This document shows positions 11,631 through 18,389 of a stretch of 20,469 nt of DNA, piece by piece. Below the pieces are notes generated by a model. The model saw nothing but the letters and a program-made list of their open reading frames with translations, searched no databases and was not told where the DNA came from. This DNA is from a virus, in IMG/VR virus record IMGVR_UViG_3300030382_003611, positions 1-20,469 of that record, one strand, 5' to 3'. The position numbers and the translations under genes are program-made. Position 1 is the first letter of the stretch. Every line of letters starts with the position of its first letter.

Positions 11631-12263
11631 ATGGGAAACAATCAAACAACAACCAACGTTAAAACCGACCAGCTCGCCGCCCTCGTTAAGAAGGCTCAAC
11701 AGATAGACGCTATGACGGGCGAAAATACGGACCTAATAGCAGAGGTAGAAAAGCTTAAGGCTCTCTGTGGAGCTAAGGACAAGGCCTTAAGGAGGGCGTC
11801 GGCAGCCTCATCCCACAACGGAGACGTTGTAAAGCTTATTGCTCTCAGTCAGAAGGCTCTGCACTTGGCGCTTAAGTTCCGCTCCCAAGGTTATAGGGGG
11901 CATTCATTCGTTGACCATAAAACGGGCGAACTTCGGAACCTGGGCGCCGCTTGCCCTCTATCGGCTCAACTAATGGCCGTTATCGTTGGGGAGATTAGAA
12001 CCAGCAAGAGCAACGGCCACAAGTCAGCAGCGGCGCCGGCTTCTGTGTCTGTTGATGCTCTGACTAACGCTGACAAGCTTAAAGCGCTCAAGTCTGAGGG
12101 TTATAGTGTCGCGTCTCTCTCTGGTATTCATCATGCGTCTAAGGCTTACAGTGTAAAGCTTGATGCTCTATACCAGAAGCACATCAAAGGGACTGCCACG
12201 CCAACGACCACAGCAAAGACGGTTGAGTCGGTAGTCTTCGACCTGTCTGATTTCCTGAACTAA
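11631..12263 (+). CDS. 210-aa hypothetical protein with N-terminal coiled coil
   Basis: Not recognised. Residues about 12-55 (QLAALVKKAQQIDAMTG, DLIAEVEKLKALCGAKDKAL) form a likely coiled coil. A central part follows (KLIALSQKALHLALKFRSQGY, then DHKTGELRNLG), then an Ala/Ser-rich linker near 128-140 and a helical C-terminal module (DKLKALKSEGYSVASLSGIHHASKAY) ending in acidic VVFDLSDFLN. The linker and separate C-terminal module suggest a two-part scaffold or DNA-binding oligomer. The start has GGAGAATAGAACAATG. A terminator follows 25 bp after the stop, closing this two-gene unit. Confidence 0.65.
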   Translation: MGNNQTTTNVKTDQLAALVKKAQQIDAMTGENTDLIAEVEKLKALCGAKDKALRRASAASSHNGDVVKLIALSQKALHLALKFRSQGYRGHSFVDHKTGELRNLGAACPLSAQLMAVIVGEIRTSKSNGHKSAAAPASVSVDALTNADKLKALKSEGYSVASLSGIHHASKAYSVKLDALYQKHIKGTATPTTTAKTVESVVFDLSDFLN

Positions 12264-12289
12264 ACCTAAATCATCTAACTCCTAACAAG

Positions 12290-12318
12290 GGGGCGGCTTT
12301 CGGGTCGCCCCTTTTTTT
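12290..12318 (+). terminator. Intrinsic terminator of the two-gene rightward unit
   Basis: GGGGCG (12290-12295) pairs with CGCCCC (12306-12311) around a 10-nt loop and is followed immediately by seven T residues (12312-12318). It lies about 25 bp after the stop at 12263. Confidence 0.85.
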
Positions 12319-12511
12319 ATGCCTTGAGTCTAGAACCCAGCCAAGCACCAGCGGCCCACCTTACGAGATATCCTGAGAGGCTCACAAATAGCCCTAGACT
12401 GGACGCAACTGACTAAGCCTAGCCCTACCTACTGCGGCCACGGCTTCCGGCTTCTAATGCTGTGATTCTGTTTCTCGGTACAGTTGGAGAGTTTCACCTA
12501 CTGCCTATTCC

Positions 12512-12586
12512 CTGTCTGTTGTGGCCTCTCTTCTGTCTGTTGCCTGTCTGTTACCTTGTTCATTCTATACCTGTTGCCTGTCTGTT
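12512..12586 (+). repeat. Four direct repeats CTGTCTGTT (iteron-like)
   Basis: Exact 9-bp copies at 12512-12520, 12533-12541, 12544-12552 and 12578-12586. Starts are 21, 11 and 34 bp apart, close to whole helical turns, so bound proteins would face one side of the DNA. A fifth copy lies at 11191-11199 in the other intergenic region. Confidence 0.7.
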
Positions 12587-12668
12587 CTATTATATAAAAA
12601 GCGTATACCGTATAACTGTATAACAGAGGGTATATATATACATAGAAGCTATAGGATAAAGGATAAAC

Positions 12669-12687
12669 CTGTTTACTATGTAAACAG
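12669..12687. promoter_or_regulatory. 19-bp palindrome CTGTTTAC-TAT-GTAAACAG
   Basis: A perfect 8-bp inverted repeat around a 3-bp centre, directly after two tandem GGATAAA units and AT-rich DNA. The size and symmetry fit a dimeric DNA-binding protein (repressor or initiator). No matching copy was noticed elsewhere in the window. Confidence 0.55.
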
Positions 12688-12888
12688 ACACCCGGGGAGA
12701 CCTCTAGCGCCCCGAAGCTGCCAGCAGGTATAATATATATAAAGATTCAGCACCCCCCCCCTCTTAATAACTTGCTACGTAGCGTTATTTTACTGAGCGA
12801 CAAATAGCATTACTATCTGGTCTGCATGTGTTTGTTATTGGCGCCATGTAGGTATGGGTTCGGAAGCGCCTTATCTTTGCCTTAAAAA

Positions 12889-12928
12889 GGAATACCTCAC
12901 CAAGGGAAACAGACTGATGAGGTATTCC
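12889..12928 (+). promoter_or_regulatory. Long hairpin GGAATACCTCA / TGAGGTATTCC with an 18-nt loop
   Basis: A perfect 11-bp inverted repeat (12889-12899 and 12918-12928). The loop carries a purine-rich AAGGGAAA, and the 3' arm covers an ATG at 12917 that opens a 36-codon frame. On the - strand the hairpin is followed by TTTTT, so a leftward terminator is an alternative reading. Confidence 0.5.
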
Positions 12929-13027
12929 GAAGCAAAACAATGGATTTCACCTTACCACAGCCTCAAAAACCATGTCAAACGACAAAATAAACTTATTCTT
13001 TTTATTCACTATACGTCTACTCCGTAG
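12917..13027 (+). CDS. Possible 36-aa peptide under a hairpin
   Basis: ATG 12917 to TAG 13027, starting MRYSEAKQWISPYHSL and basic overall. AAGGGAAA lies about 9-12 nt upstream in the loop of the hairpin at 12889-12928. The composition looks protein-like, but the frame is too short to judge and no family is recognised. A second ATG in another frame at 12940, with the phage's AGCAAAACAATG context, would give only 16 residues. Confidence 0.25.
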   Translation: MRYSEAKQWISPYHSLKNHVKRQNKLILFIHYTSTP

Positions 13028-13133
13028 ACTATTCAGTTGATTCAGTGAGTTAGTAGGCTAGTGAGTTAGAACTTAAGGCATCGGTTGAATTAGTTAGGAA
13101 TAAGTACAACAATGTGCGGGTTCCGAATGTCGG

Positions 13134-13162
13134 TTGACAGAGCATTCAGGGTGTGGTAGCTC
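13134..13162 (+). promoter_or_regulatory. Possible promoter for the replication/packaging operon
   Basis: TTGACA (13134-13139), a 17-bp spacer and TAGCTC (13157-13162) lie about 35 bp before the start at 13195. The -35 is perfect but the -10 is poor, which suggests an activator or a weak promoter. A second pair, TTGAAT (13085-13090) and AACAAT (13108-13113), matches 4 of 6 in each box. Confidence 0.4.
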
Positions 13163-13194
13163 TCGGGGTCTACTCAAAATAGGGGAAACGCCTG

Positions 13195-14034
13195 ATGGAA
13201 GAGATTAAGATACCTGCCAGGGTACTCGAGGAGAGGCTGTCGCCTGGGGCGAAGGTGCTGTTCGGGTACATATATACTACGTCTGATGACCAGGGGAAGC
13301 TGGAGGGGGTCTCGCAAGGGGAGATGTCCCTCGCGTGCGGTATGACCAGAGGAGCCGCCTCAAGAGCGCTCTCAGAGCTTGTGGGGGCTGCCCTCCTCAA
13401 GATGATCCGCCTACCGTCAGACTACCTAGAACGGAAACCATTTAGCTACACTGTGGAATGTCCTGATGCCCCAGCTCCGGTTGTTCGGGAGCCAGACATT
13501 CGAGCAAACGGGGTCGTTCCGTACCGCGATATCGTCTCCGCTTACAACAGCGCTGCTGCTACGAACGGGATGGCTCAAGCCAAGAAGCTCACCAAGAAAC
13601 GCAGAGGCGCTGCTAAACGACTGTTCGATACACTCAACAAAGACATAAGCACCATTACCCAATACTTCGGGTGGCTATCCGAAAGCGACTTCTACGGCGG
13701 TGCTAACGATAGAGGATGGAAGGCCGACTTCGACTATGTATGCGAAGAAAGAGTTATACTCAGATTCATGGAAAAGGGTGAGCACATAAAGGCAGAGACA
13801 TTCTCAGACACAAGATCAGAAAAAGAAAGACTAGCAAGAGTCTTCGATGATGCCAGAAAACAAACACAGAACTATACCTCCAGATGCGCCGCCGATGGGA
13901 AACACCCAAAAGACAACACCAAAGCATTCTGGAAAAACATTTCTGACTTCCTGATAAGGGAAAATGCTATGTCCATACTGCCACAACTAAAACAATACGT
14001 TGGCGACTATTGGAGAAGCATTGATGGAGATTGA
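13195..14034 (+). CDS. Replisome organiser-like replication initiation protein
   Basis: 279 aa. The N-terminus is a winged helix (SPGAKVLFGYIYTTSDDQGK, then the recognition-like MSLACGMTRGAASRALSELV, residues 44-63). A variable linker follows. The C-terminal part has VPYRDIVSAYN, KKLTKKRRGAAKRLF and SDFYGGANDRGWKADFDYV (164-182), which match phage replisome-organiser proteins (an LTxKRR element, then SDFLxGxNxRGWKADFDW). The usual family ending NFxKVLEG is replaced by a longer basic tail. The protein should bind origin repeats and recruit the helicase. It lies next to the iteron region at 12512-12687. RBS AGGGGAAACGCCTGATG. Confidence 0.75.
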   Translation: MEEIKIPARVLEERLSPGAKVLFGYIYTTSDDQGKLEGVSQGEMSLACGMTRGAASRALSELVGAALLKMIRLPSDYLERKPFSYTVECPDAPAPVVREPDIRANGVVPYRDIVSAYNSAAATNGMAQAKKLTKKRRGAAKRLFDTLNKDISTITQYFGWLSESDFYGGANDRGWKADFDYVCEERVILRFMEKGEHIKAETFSDTRSEKERLARVFDDARKQTQNYTSRCAADGKHPKDNTKAFWKNISDFLIRENAMSILPQLKQYVGDYWRSIDGD

Positions 14035-14188
14035 GATAAAGTGGGCTGTCTTGCTTATAGAAAGCAAACTTTCAGAATACGGAAAAGAACAGTTCCACAA
14101 AATGTGCTGCGAATCAAAACTGAACATGGTGTTCGACGCCATGACATCTGAAATTTTTGATGAGGTCTTTCCAACCAACTACGCTTGA
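14024..14188 (+). CDS. 54-aa hypothetical protein in the replication block
   Basis: Not recognised. ATG 14024 is chosen over 14000 because GGAGAAGCATTGATG sits upstream. It overlaps the organiser gene by 11 bp. It is helical and acidic (MEIEIKWAVLLIESKLSEYG, then KLNMVFDAMTSEIFDEVF) with a Cys pair (MCCESK). Position suggests a replication accessory; no motif supports it. Confidence 0.55.
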   Translation: MEIEIKWAVLLIESKLSEYGKEQFHKMCCESKLNMVFDAMTSEIFDEVFPTNYA

Positions 14189-14196
14189 GGCAAACA

Positions 14197-14868
14197 ATGG
14201 ATATAAAAATCAAAGCTGTTTTAGAAAAACTCTTCAGGGCTTACAACAGAAGACCAACAGACCAAGCCCTAGAAAACTACCTGGAGTTCACCGATGGGTA
14301 CTCCTTCCATGCAATCAAAGAAGCCGTGAACAGACACGTTGACGCTGGCGGCACCATGCCAAACCCAGCCGACGTGAAAAACACATGCCGCTCCGTTGTA
14401 GGGCCGAGACCCGAACAATGCGCCGAATGTGACGGCAAAGGCTATAAGCAACAAGAAGAAAAGAAAGATAAATACGGGTTCGATTATATCGACGCCATCG
14501 TTAGCTGCTTCTGTAAAGCACCACACAATAAAACCATCACCGACCAAAACAGAGCAAAGGCCCACTCGTTCGGTAGAATACTAGCAAGAACCATCGCCGT
14601 AAGATCCGTTAGCAACGAAATGACCGTTCCTAAATGGATACTCTTCTGGTGGAGCAAAGACGGGGGCCAGGGCAAGTGGGCTCTGCTAGGCACCAAGATA
14701 GATAACATGCAAGTCCTTAACGGCGCCGCCGAGTTTGCCGAAAAAGCCAAACCAGACGACTGCGCCTTCTATGCCTTCGACATCGCAAAGGATGCAATCA
14801 GATATGGGAAAAAAATCTTTAGACAAGGGCAAGCGATGGGAAAGGGAAGTTTCACGCCTTTTCGCTGA
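14197..14868 (+). CDS. Helicase-loader-like protein with a zinc finger
   Basis: 223 aa from ATG 14197 (GAGGCAAACAATG). The N-terminal 65 residues (VLEKLFRAYNRRPTD, YSFHAIKEAVNRHVDAGGT, MPNPADVKN) resemble the helical N-terminal domain of phage and Gram-positive helicase loaders (G39P/DnaI-type), where a helix pair ends in FPPxxADI. It continues with CAEC (75-78) and CFC (104-106), a probable zinc finger with a DnaJ-like CxxCxGxG start. The C-terminal part (VPKWILFWWSKDGGQGKWALLG, split) has no visible Walker A, so it is not an AAA+ loader. Following an organiser gene, a role in loading the helicase is a reasonable inference. Confidence 0.55.
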   Translation: MDIKIKAVLEKLFRAYNRRPTDQALENYLEFTDGYSFHAIKEAVNRHVDAGGTMPNPADVKNTCRSVVGPRPEQCAECDGKGYKQQEEKKDKYGFDYIDAIVSCFCKAPHNKTITDQNRAKAHSFGRILARTIAVRSVSNEMTVPKWILFWWSKDGGQGKWALLGTKIDNMQVLNGAAEFAEKAKPDDCAFYAFDIAKDAIRYGKKIFRQGQAMGKGSFTPFR

Positions 14869-15136
14869 TGCCATGCCCGGGACAAACATAAAGCGCGGTT
14901 TCCAAAGAAGAGTCGGCTTCGACGAATCAGATGTCGTTACACCCTGGTTTTGGGTAGAGTGTAAAGTAGGGAAACGGACCAACCCAAGAGCCGGGCTACA
15001 ACAAGCCAAAGACGAGAACGGCACAAACAAGGTTCCGGTTTGTTGTTGCAAAGACGACAGAAAAGAGCCATTTGTTATACTGGAGCTAAATGACTTTCTG
15101 AGAATGGTGAACAAGCTCTGGGAACAGGAGAAGTAA
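14804..15136 (+). CDS. PD-(D/E)XK-type nuclease, resolvase-like
   Basis: 110 aa from ATG 14804. The pattern KGKRWEREVSRLF (E13/E15), ESDVVTPWFWVECKVGKR with Asp43, Glu52 and Lys54 (the ExK pair), then PVCCCKDDRKEPFVIL, matches small phage and archaeal Holliday-junction-resolvase-like PD-(D/E)XK enzymes. It may cut branched replication intermediates before packaging. The open frame extends 69 nt further 5', but this start keeps the nuclease core intact and overlaps the previous gene by 65 bp. No strong ribosome binding site is seen (GGATGCAATCAGATATG), so expression may depend on coupling. It lies directly before the HNH protein and terminase genes. Confidence 0.65.
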   Translation: MGKKSLDKGKRWEREVSRLFADAMPGTNIKRGFQRRVGFDESDVVTPWFWVECKVGKRTNPRAGLQQAKDENGTNKVPVCCCKDDRKEPFVILELNDFLRMVNKLWEQEK

Positions 15137-15448
15137 ATGCCATACAAAGGCGTAGGATACACTGGCGGTAAGAAAAAAAAGAAAACCACCAAGAAGAAGA
15201 AGAAGAAGAAATCTTCTCAAGCCAAGACCAAGCGCAACTATAAAAAAGAGTACAAGCGCGACCACTCCTCCACAAAAGCGAAAAAGGCTAGAGCAGCCCG
15301 CAATAAAGCAAACAAGAAGCTAAAGCCAGGAAAAGGCAAAGAGGTTGATCATATCGTCCCCCTATCCAAAGGCGGAAGCAACGGTAAGAAAAACTGGCGC
15401 ATTGTCTCACGCAAAACAAACCGAACAAAAGCTGCTAAGAGGAAGTAA
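15137..15448 (+). CDS. HNH-like endonuclease with a lysine-rich N-terminus
   Basis: 103 aa, extremely basic. Residues 11-30 are mostly Lys, encoded by an AAG/AAA tract. The C-terminal part, RNKANKKLKPGKGKEV then DHIVPLSKGGSNGKKNW and RIVSRKTNR, is the beta-beta-alpha HNH pattern: DH71-72, Asn86, and Asn95 in place of the third His. HNH proteins beside the large terminase assist DNA cutting during packaging in several phages. The Lys tail could bind DNA electrostatically. The start directly follows the nuclease stop, with GGAGAAGTAAATG. Confidence 0.7.
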   Translation: MPYKGVGYTGGKKKKKTTKKKKKKKSSQAKTKRNYKKEYKRDHSSTKAKKARAARNKANKKLKPGKGKEVDHIVPLSKGGSNGKKNWRIVSRKTNRTKAAKRK

Positions 15449-15747
15449 TGCCTGCCGACCCAGAACTAGCCGCCCTAAAGCGTGAGCTTATGGCCGCTCT
15501 CAGAAAAGGAGAGCTGGATGATGCCTCAGACACCCTACTGGAAGTCTGGGCTCATCACGGCATCATAGGCGGAAACATGGCTGCCCTAGACAGGTTCGCT
15601 ATAGGGTCTGGAATCATACAAGGCATCAACGAGCGAAAGCGTGTTGCTAAAGTAATGGCTGCTCAGGTAACTAAACTGCTCTCCGATGAGAAACCAGAAG
15701 AAGTAACCACTGAGCCAGACTATGCAGCACGCCTAAGCGATGGATGA
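15448..15747 (+). CDS. 99-aa hypothetical protein, possible small terminase subunit
   Basis: No family is recognised. Its place directly before the large terminase is where the small subunit normally lies, and its helical composition (ALKRELMAALRKGELDDAS, ERKRVAKVMAAQVTKLLSD) would fit. However, no helix-turn-helix is obvious and it is short for a small subunit. It starts at the TAATG junction with the HNH gene and overlaps the terminase start by 8 bp, so the three genes are coupled. An Asp/Glu-rich end follows. Confidence 0.55.
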   Translation: MPADPELAALKRELMAALRKGELDDASDTLLEVWAHHGIIGGNMAALDRFAIGSGIIQGINERKRVAKVMAAQVTKLLSDEKPEEVTTEPDYAARLSDG

Positions 15748-17629
15748 TGTAAAAAAACAATACCTCCGTAAATGCGAAGACGACATCGGCTTCTTCTGTA
15801 GAAACGAAGTAAACATACGCCCTAAAGCAAAGACCCAGGGCGGCCTTGTAAAGCTAAGCCCAAACCCAGGCCAACAGCTTGTTATAGACAGAACAGATGC
15901 TATTGAGCGACAAGGCAAGCCCGTTAGACTTCTTATCCTGAAAGCAAGACAATGGGGATGCACAACACTGGCTCAAACAATGGTTATGCACAGGTCGCGC
16001 TTCCGCCCATACCATGACGCCATCATCATAGCCGACCGCGAAAAGACCACCCGGTCAATCATGGGTATGAACCGAAGAATGTGGGACAACTTCTCTCCTG
16101 CCATCTTAGACGGATGGGACAGAAAGTCTGCCGTAACTGATAAGTATTACGAATGGACCAATGGCTCAATCCTAGACATCGACACAGCCGGTGCATCACA
16201 AGCAGCACGCTCAACAACGCGAGATATGGTCCACGGTTCTGAGTGTGCGTTCTGGCCCAACGGCGACAAGATCATCACAGCCCTCATGCCGACCGTTCCA
16301 GATACACCAGAGTCGTGTATCATGTTTGAGTCTACGTCTAACGGTCCCTATGGAATCTTCTGGGAGCTTTGGGAGTCTGCTGAGTCTCAATGGTCAGAGT
16401 GGGAGCGCATCTTTGTTCCATGGCATATCCACCCAGAGTATGAAGACCAAATACCAGAAGAGCTGAAAGAGCTTGCCGATAAAGCCGTCGCTGGTGATGA
16501 AGACGCCCTTGATGAACTAAAATGGCTAGACGACAGAGACAGAGGGCTTCTCCTAGAAGGAGAAGTAAGCATTGAAAAACTGCACTGGAAACGGCGCTCT
16601 ATACAAACAAGATTCAGAGGCAAAGAAGAGGATTTTAGGCGGGAGTTCCCAACAACCCCCGATGACGCCTGGGCCGCTGCTAAATACTCATACCTCACAG
16701 AAGACGGCAGAACATACCAAGAAAGCAATGAAGCAGAGTATGAGTCATTCGATGTCTTCTTGGATGAAGAAGCCGGTATGTTTCTCGGACCAAGGCCACT
16801 GGTTATGGTCGATGCCGATGAAAGACCATACCCAGAGCCGGTGGAAGAAGGGTATATACACGTCATAGATGAGCCAGACGAAAACAAGACCTATGTTATC
16901 GGCGTTGACCCGGCTGAAGGAACAGGCAACGATTATAGCGCTGCCTCTGTTAGAACAGAGGGAGAAATCGTTTGCACCTTCTTTCGGAACGATATACCAA
17001 CAGACGTATTCGCTGAATACCTTTACTGCATAGGCAGATGGTATAACGACGCCATGATGGTCGTTGAAAGAAAAGGCGGCGGCCTAGCTGTTATCAATAC
17101 GCTGCTAAGACTTGGCTACCCATCGCTGATGGCTAAAGAGTCTTTCGACGAGTTTGGAAACCTGACAGGAAAGCAAATAGGGTTCAACCCAGGACAGGAA
17201 AACCTTCTAAGCCTTCTGTCCATGTTCAGGCATACAATAAACACAGGCGCCCTTACCCTTAGACACCCAAGGCTTATACAAGAAGCCAAGTGGATTGTTC
17301 GTAAAATAAAGGTAACAAGCGAAGACAGCGTAAAAGAAAGCTGGGTATGCCCGTCCAAAGGAGTTGTTACCCCGCATGGAGTAAGAGTCTCAGATGATTT
17401 GTTTAGAGCAACGGCCATGACCGAGCTTGTTGCCAGGGATGTCGAGTGGGCCGACACAAAAACAGAACACTCTGAAACTAAAGAATGGGGCGTGTTCCAA
17501 ATGACAAAGACAGAATATGACACCGATGACCCCAATGAGTTTTTCCAAGAAGATATTGAAAGAACTTTCCCAATCGCCTTTGACACAGACCACTGGAATG
17601 TTGAAGACTACATTGAAGACGGAGCCTGA
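15740..17629 (+). CDS. Terminase large subunit
   Basis: 629 aa. ATPase: Walker A variant KARQWGCTT (68-76, close to the KxRQxGxST form of terminases), Walker B-like MVHGSE (163-168, catalytic Glu168) and coupling motif ESTSNG (197-202). Nuclease: YVIGVDPAEGTGNDYS with Asp390, VVERKGGG with Glu443 and SDDLFRATAM with Asp552/553, the RNase H-like acidic triad that makes genome ends. The protein packs DNA into proheads through the portal. The order TerL, two small genes, portal is slightly unusual, since portal usually follows directly. Start 15740 overlaps the previous gene by 8 bp. The length is large for a podovirus but within the family's range. Confidence 0.92.
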   Translation: MDDVKKQYLRKCEDDIGFFCRNEVNIRPKAKTQGGLVKLSPNPGQQLVIDRTDAIERQGKPVRLLILKARQWGCTTLAQTMVMHRSRFRPYHDAIIIADREKTTRSIMGMNRRMWDNFSPAILDGWDRKSAVTDKYYEWTNGSILDIDTAGASQAARSTTRDMVHGSECAFWPNGDKIITALMPTVPDTPESCIMFESTSNGPYGIFWELWESAESQWSEWERIFVPWHIHPEYEDQIPEELKELADKAVAGDEDALDELKWLDDRDRGLLLEGEVSIEKLHWKRRSIQTRFRGKEEDFRREFPTTPDDAWAAAKYSYLTEDGRTYQESNEAEYESFDVFLDEEAGMFLGPRPLVMVDADERPYPEPVEEGYIHVIDEPDENKTYVIGVDPAEGTGNDYSAASVRTEGEIVCTFFRNDIPTDVFAEYLYCIGRWYNDAMMVVERKGGGLAVINTLLRLGYPSLMAKESFDEFGNLTGKQIGFNPGQENLLSLLSMFRHTINTGALTLRHPRLIQEAKWIVRKIKVTSEDSVKESWVCPSKGVVTPHGVRVSDDLFRATAMTELVARDVEWADTKTEHSETKEWGVFQMTKTEYDTDDPNEFFQEDIERTFPIAFDTDHWNVEDYIEDGA

Positions 17630-17631
17630 TT

Positions 17632-17826
17632 ATGGAAGAGCCGCTTATTTTACTTTGTTTCTCAATAGTTTTAATGCACTGTTTCTCTGTTTGGGCCATA
17701 AAGGGGGCCATTTCTAACTTGGCAAATGAGCTAAAACAAGTAGTCTTAGAAAGGGAAACAACGACGAGGGACTCTTTCAAGGATACGTATGACCCCCTTA
17801 AAGACGATAACGTCTATAGGATGTAG
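17632..17826 (+). CDS. 64-aa protein with one N-terminal membrane segment
   Basis: One hydrophobic helix (about residues 4-25, LILLCFSIVLMHCFSVWAI) is followed by a charged soluble tail (NELKQVVLERETTTRDSFKD). RBS GGAG about 10 nt upstream. Not recognised. Its place in the head-assembly block is odd for a lysis protein, yet the shape (anchor plus coiled tail) would suit an inner-membrane accessory such as an i-spanin-like or holin-like protein; this is speculation. Confidence 0.6.
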   Translation: MEEPLILLCFSIVLMHCFSVWAIKGAISNLANELKQVVLERETTTRDSFKDTYDPLKDDNVYRM

Positions 17827-17828
17827 AT

Positions 17829-18389
17829 ATGTCGCTTATCCCAAATGTACAAAAGAAACCAGAGCCAGTCGAAGAACCAGAAACAAGCTTTTGGGACTAC
17901 GCGGCAATGATTGGCATACCAGTTCTTGTTGGCGCTGCTACTGGTGGCATAGGTGGGTTGGCTTTAAGCAAATTGGGGATGACCGCTGCTGGGGTAACGG
18001 CAGGACAAGCGGCGGCGGCTGGCTCTGTTATGGGAGGAATAAGTGGCGCCGGGGCTGGCACCCTCCAAGCTATAGCCCATGAGACAAAGCTGCCAATGGC
18101 ACGCGGGTCAGCCGGTGGTGCAGATCCGCTTGCCCTGCTGTATTCACCACAGAGAAAGTCTAATGATGCGTTGCCTGTAGAGAGCAGCCACGCATATTTC
18201 TTTGGTGGACCAGCGCAAGGAGAAATGTACCAGCCAGACTGGGGAGACTCGTTCCCATATATGGCAGACGCGCCAAGCACTTATGAGCTTCAAGTAAGCG
18301 CCCCCACCATGACCTCGTTTGAACCTTTCGGTGGTTTCGGTATTTCCCAACTCCCTAGCTTAGCTGATATCCCAGGTCTAGGACAATGA
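17829..18389 (+). CDS. 186-aa Gly/Ala-rich protein between terminase and portal
   Basis: Not recognised. An acidic Pro-rich start (residues 8-20) is followed by a long Gly/Ala hydrophobic stretch (26-80: PVLVGAATGGIGGLALS, AAAAGSVMGGISGAGAG), resembling glycine-zipper membrane-active segments. The second half is polar, with Tyr, Phe and Pro (GEMYQPDWGDSFPYMADAP) and a conserved-looking end (FGGFGISQLPSLADIPG). Phage proteins ejected with DNA often carry such Gly/Ala membrane segments, so an internal or ejected virion protein is possible. Start RBS AGGATGTAGATATG. Its stop overlaps the portal start as ATGA. Confidence 0.65.
   Translation: MSLIPNVQKKPEPVEEPETSFWDYAAMIGIPVLVGAATGGIGGLALSKLGMTAAGVTAGQAAAAGSVMGGISGAGAGTLQAIAHETKLPMARGSAGGADPLALLYSPQRKSNDALPVESSHAYFFGGPAQGEMYQPDWGDSFPYMADAPSTYELQVSAPTMTSFEPFGGFGISQLPSLADIPGLGQ

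Larger units (their letters stand above)
12319..13194. other. Non-coding control region, putative replication origin
   Basis: About 875 bp with no convincing gene. It holds four CTGTCTGTT repeats (12512-12586), an AT-rich stretch with repeated GTATA (12585-12640), a tandem GGATAAA pair (12654-12667), a 19-bp palindrome (12669-12687), a nine-C run (12753-12761), the palindrome GCTACGTAGC (12774-12783), a long hairpin (12889-12928) and GTCTAC-TCC-GTAGAC (13015-13029). The replisome-organiser-like gene starts at its right end. Iterons beside AT-rich DNA near an initiator gene is the usual form of a phage origin; the assignment is inference. Confidence 0.5.

Noticed and set aside
12327-12400. 74-nt element with a 7-bp terminal stem (AGTCTAG/CTAGACT) and an internal 4-bp arm, resembling a tRNA outline
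   Set aside because: No TTCRA T-loop, no T8, no consistent anticodon arm on either strand; probably chance or a loose inverted repeat.
12521-12733. 70-codon open frame in the intergenic region
   Set aside because: It spans the repeats and AT-rich DNA, is Cys/Leu/Tyr-rich with no ribosome binding site, and reads as a non-coding shadow.
12753-12761. Run of nine C residues
   Set aside because: Not inside a gene, so phase variation of a coding frame is not supported; could be a sequencing homopolymer artefact.
14686-15192. 168-codon - strand frame over the nuclease and HNH genes
   Set aside because: Its Phe/Ser-rich ends derive from antisense reading of Lys-rich codons; the + strand genes have motifs.
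16387-16887. 166-codon Ser-rich frame on the - strand inside the terminase gene
   Set aside because: Ser/Leu-rich low-complexity translation is the usual antisense shadow of a real gene; the + strand terminase motifs are decisive.
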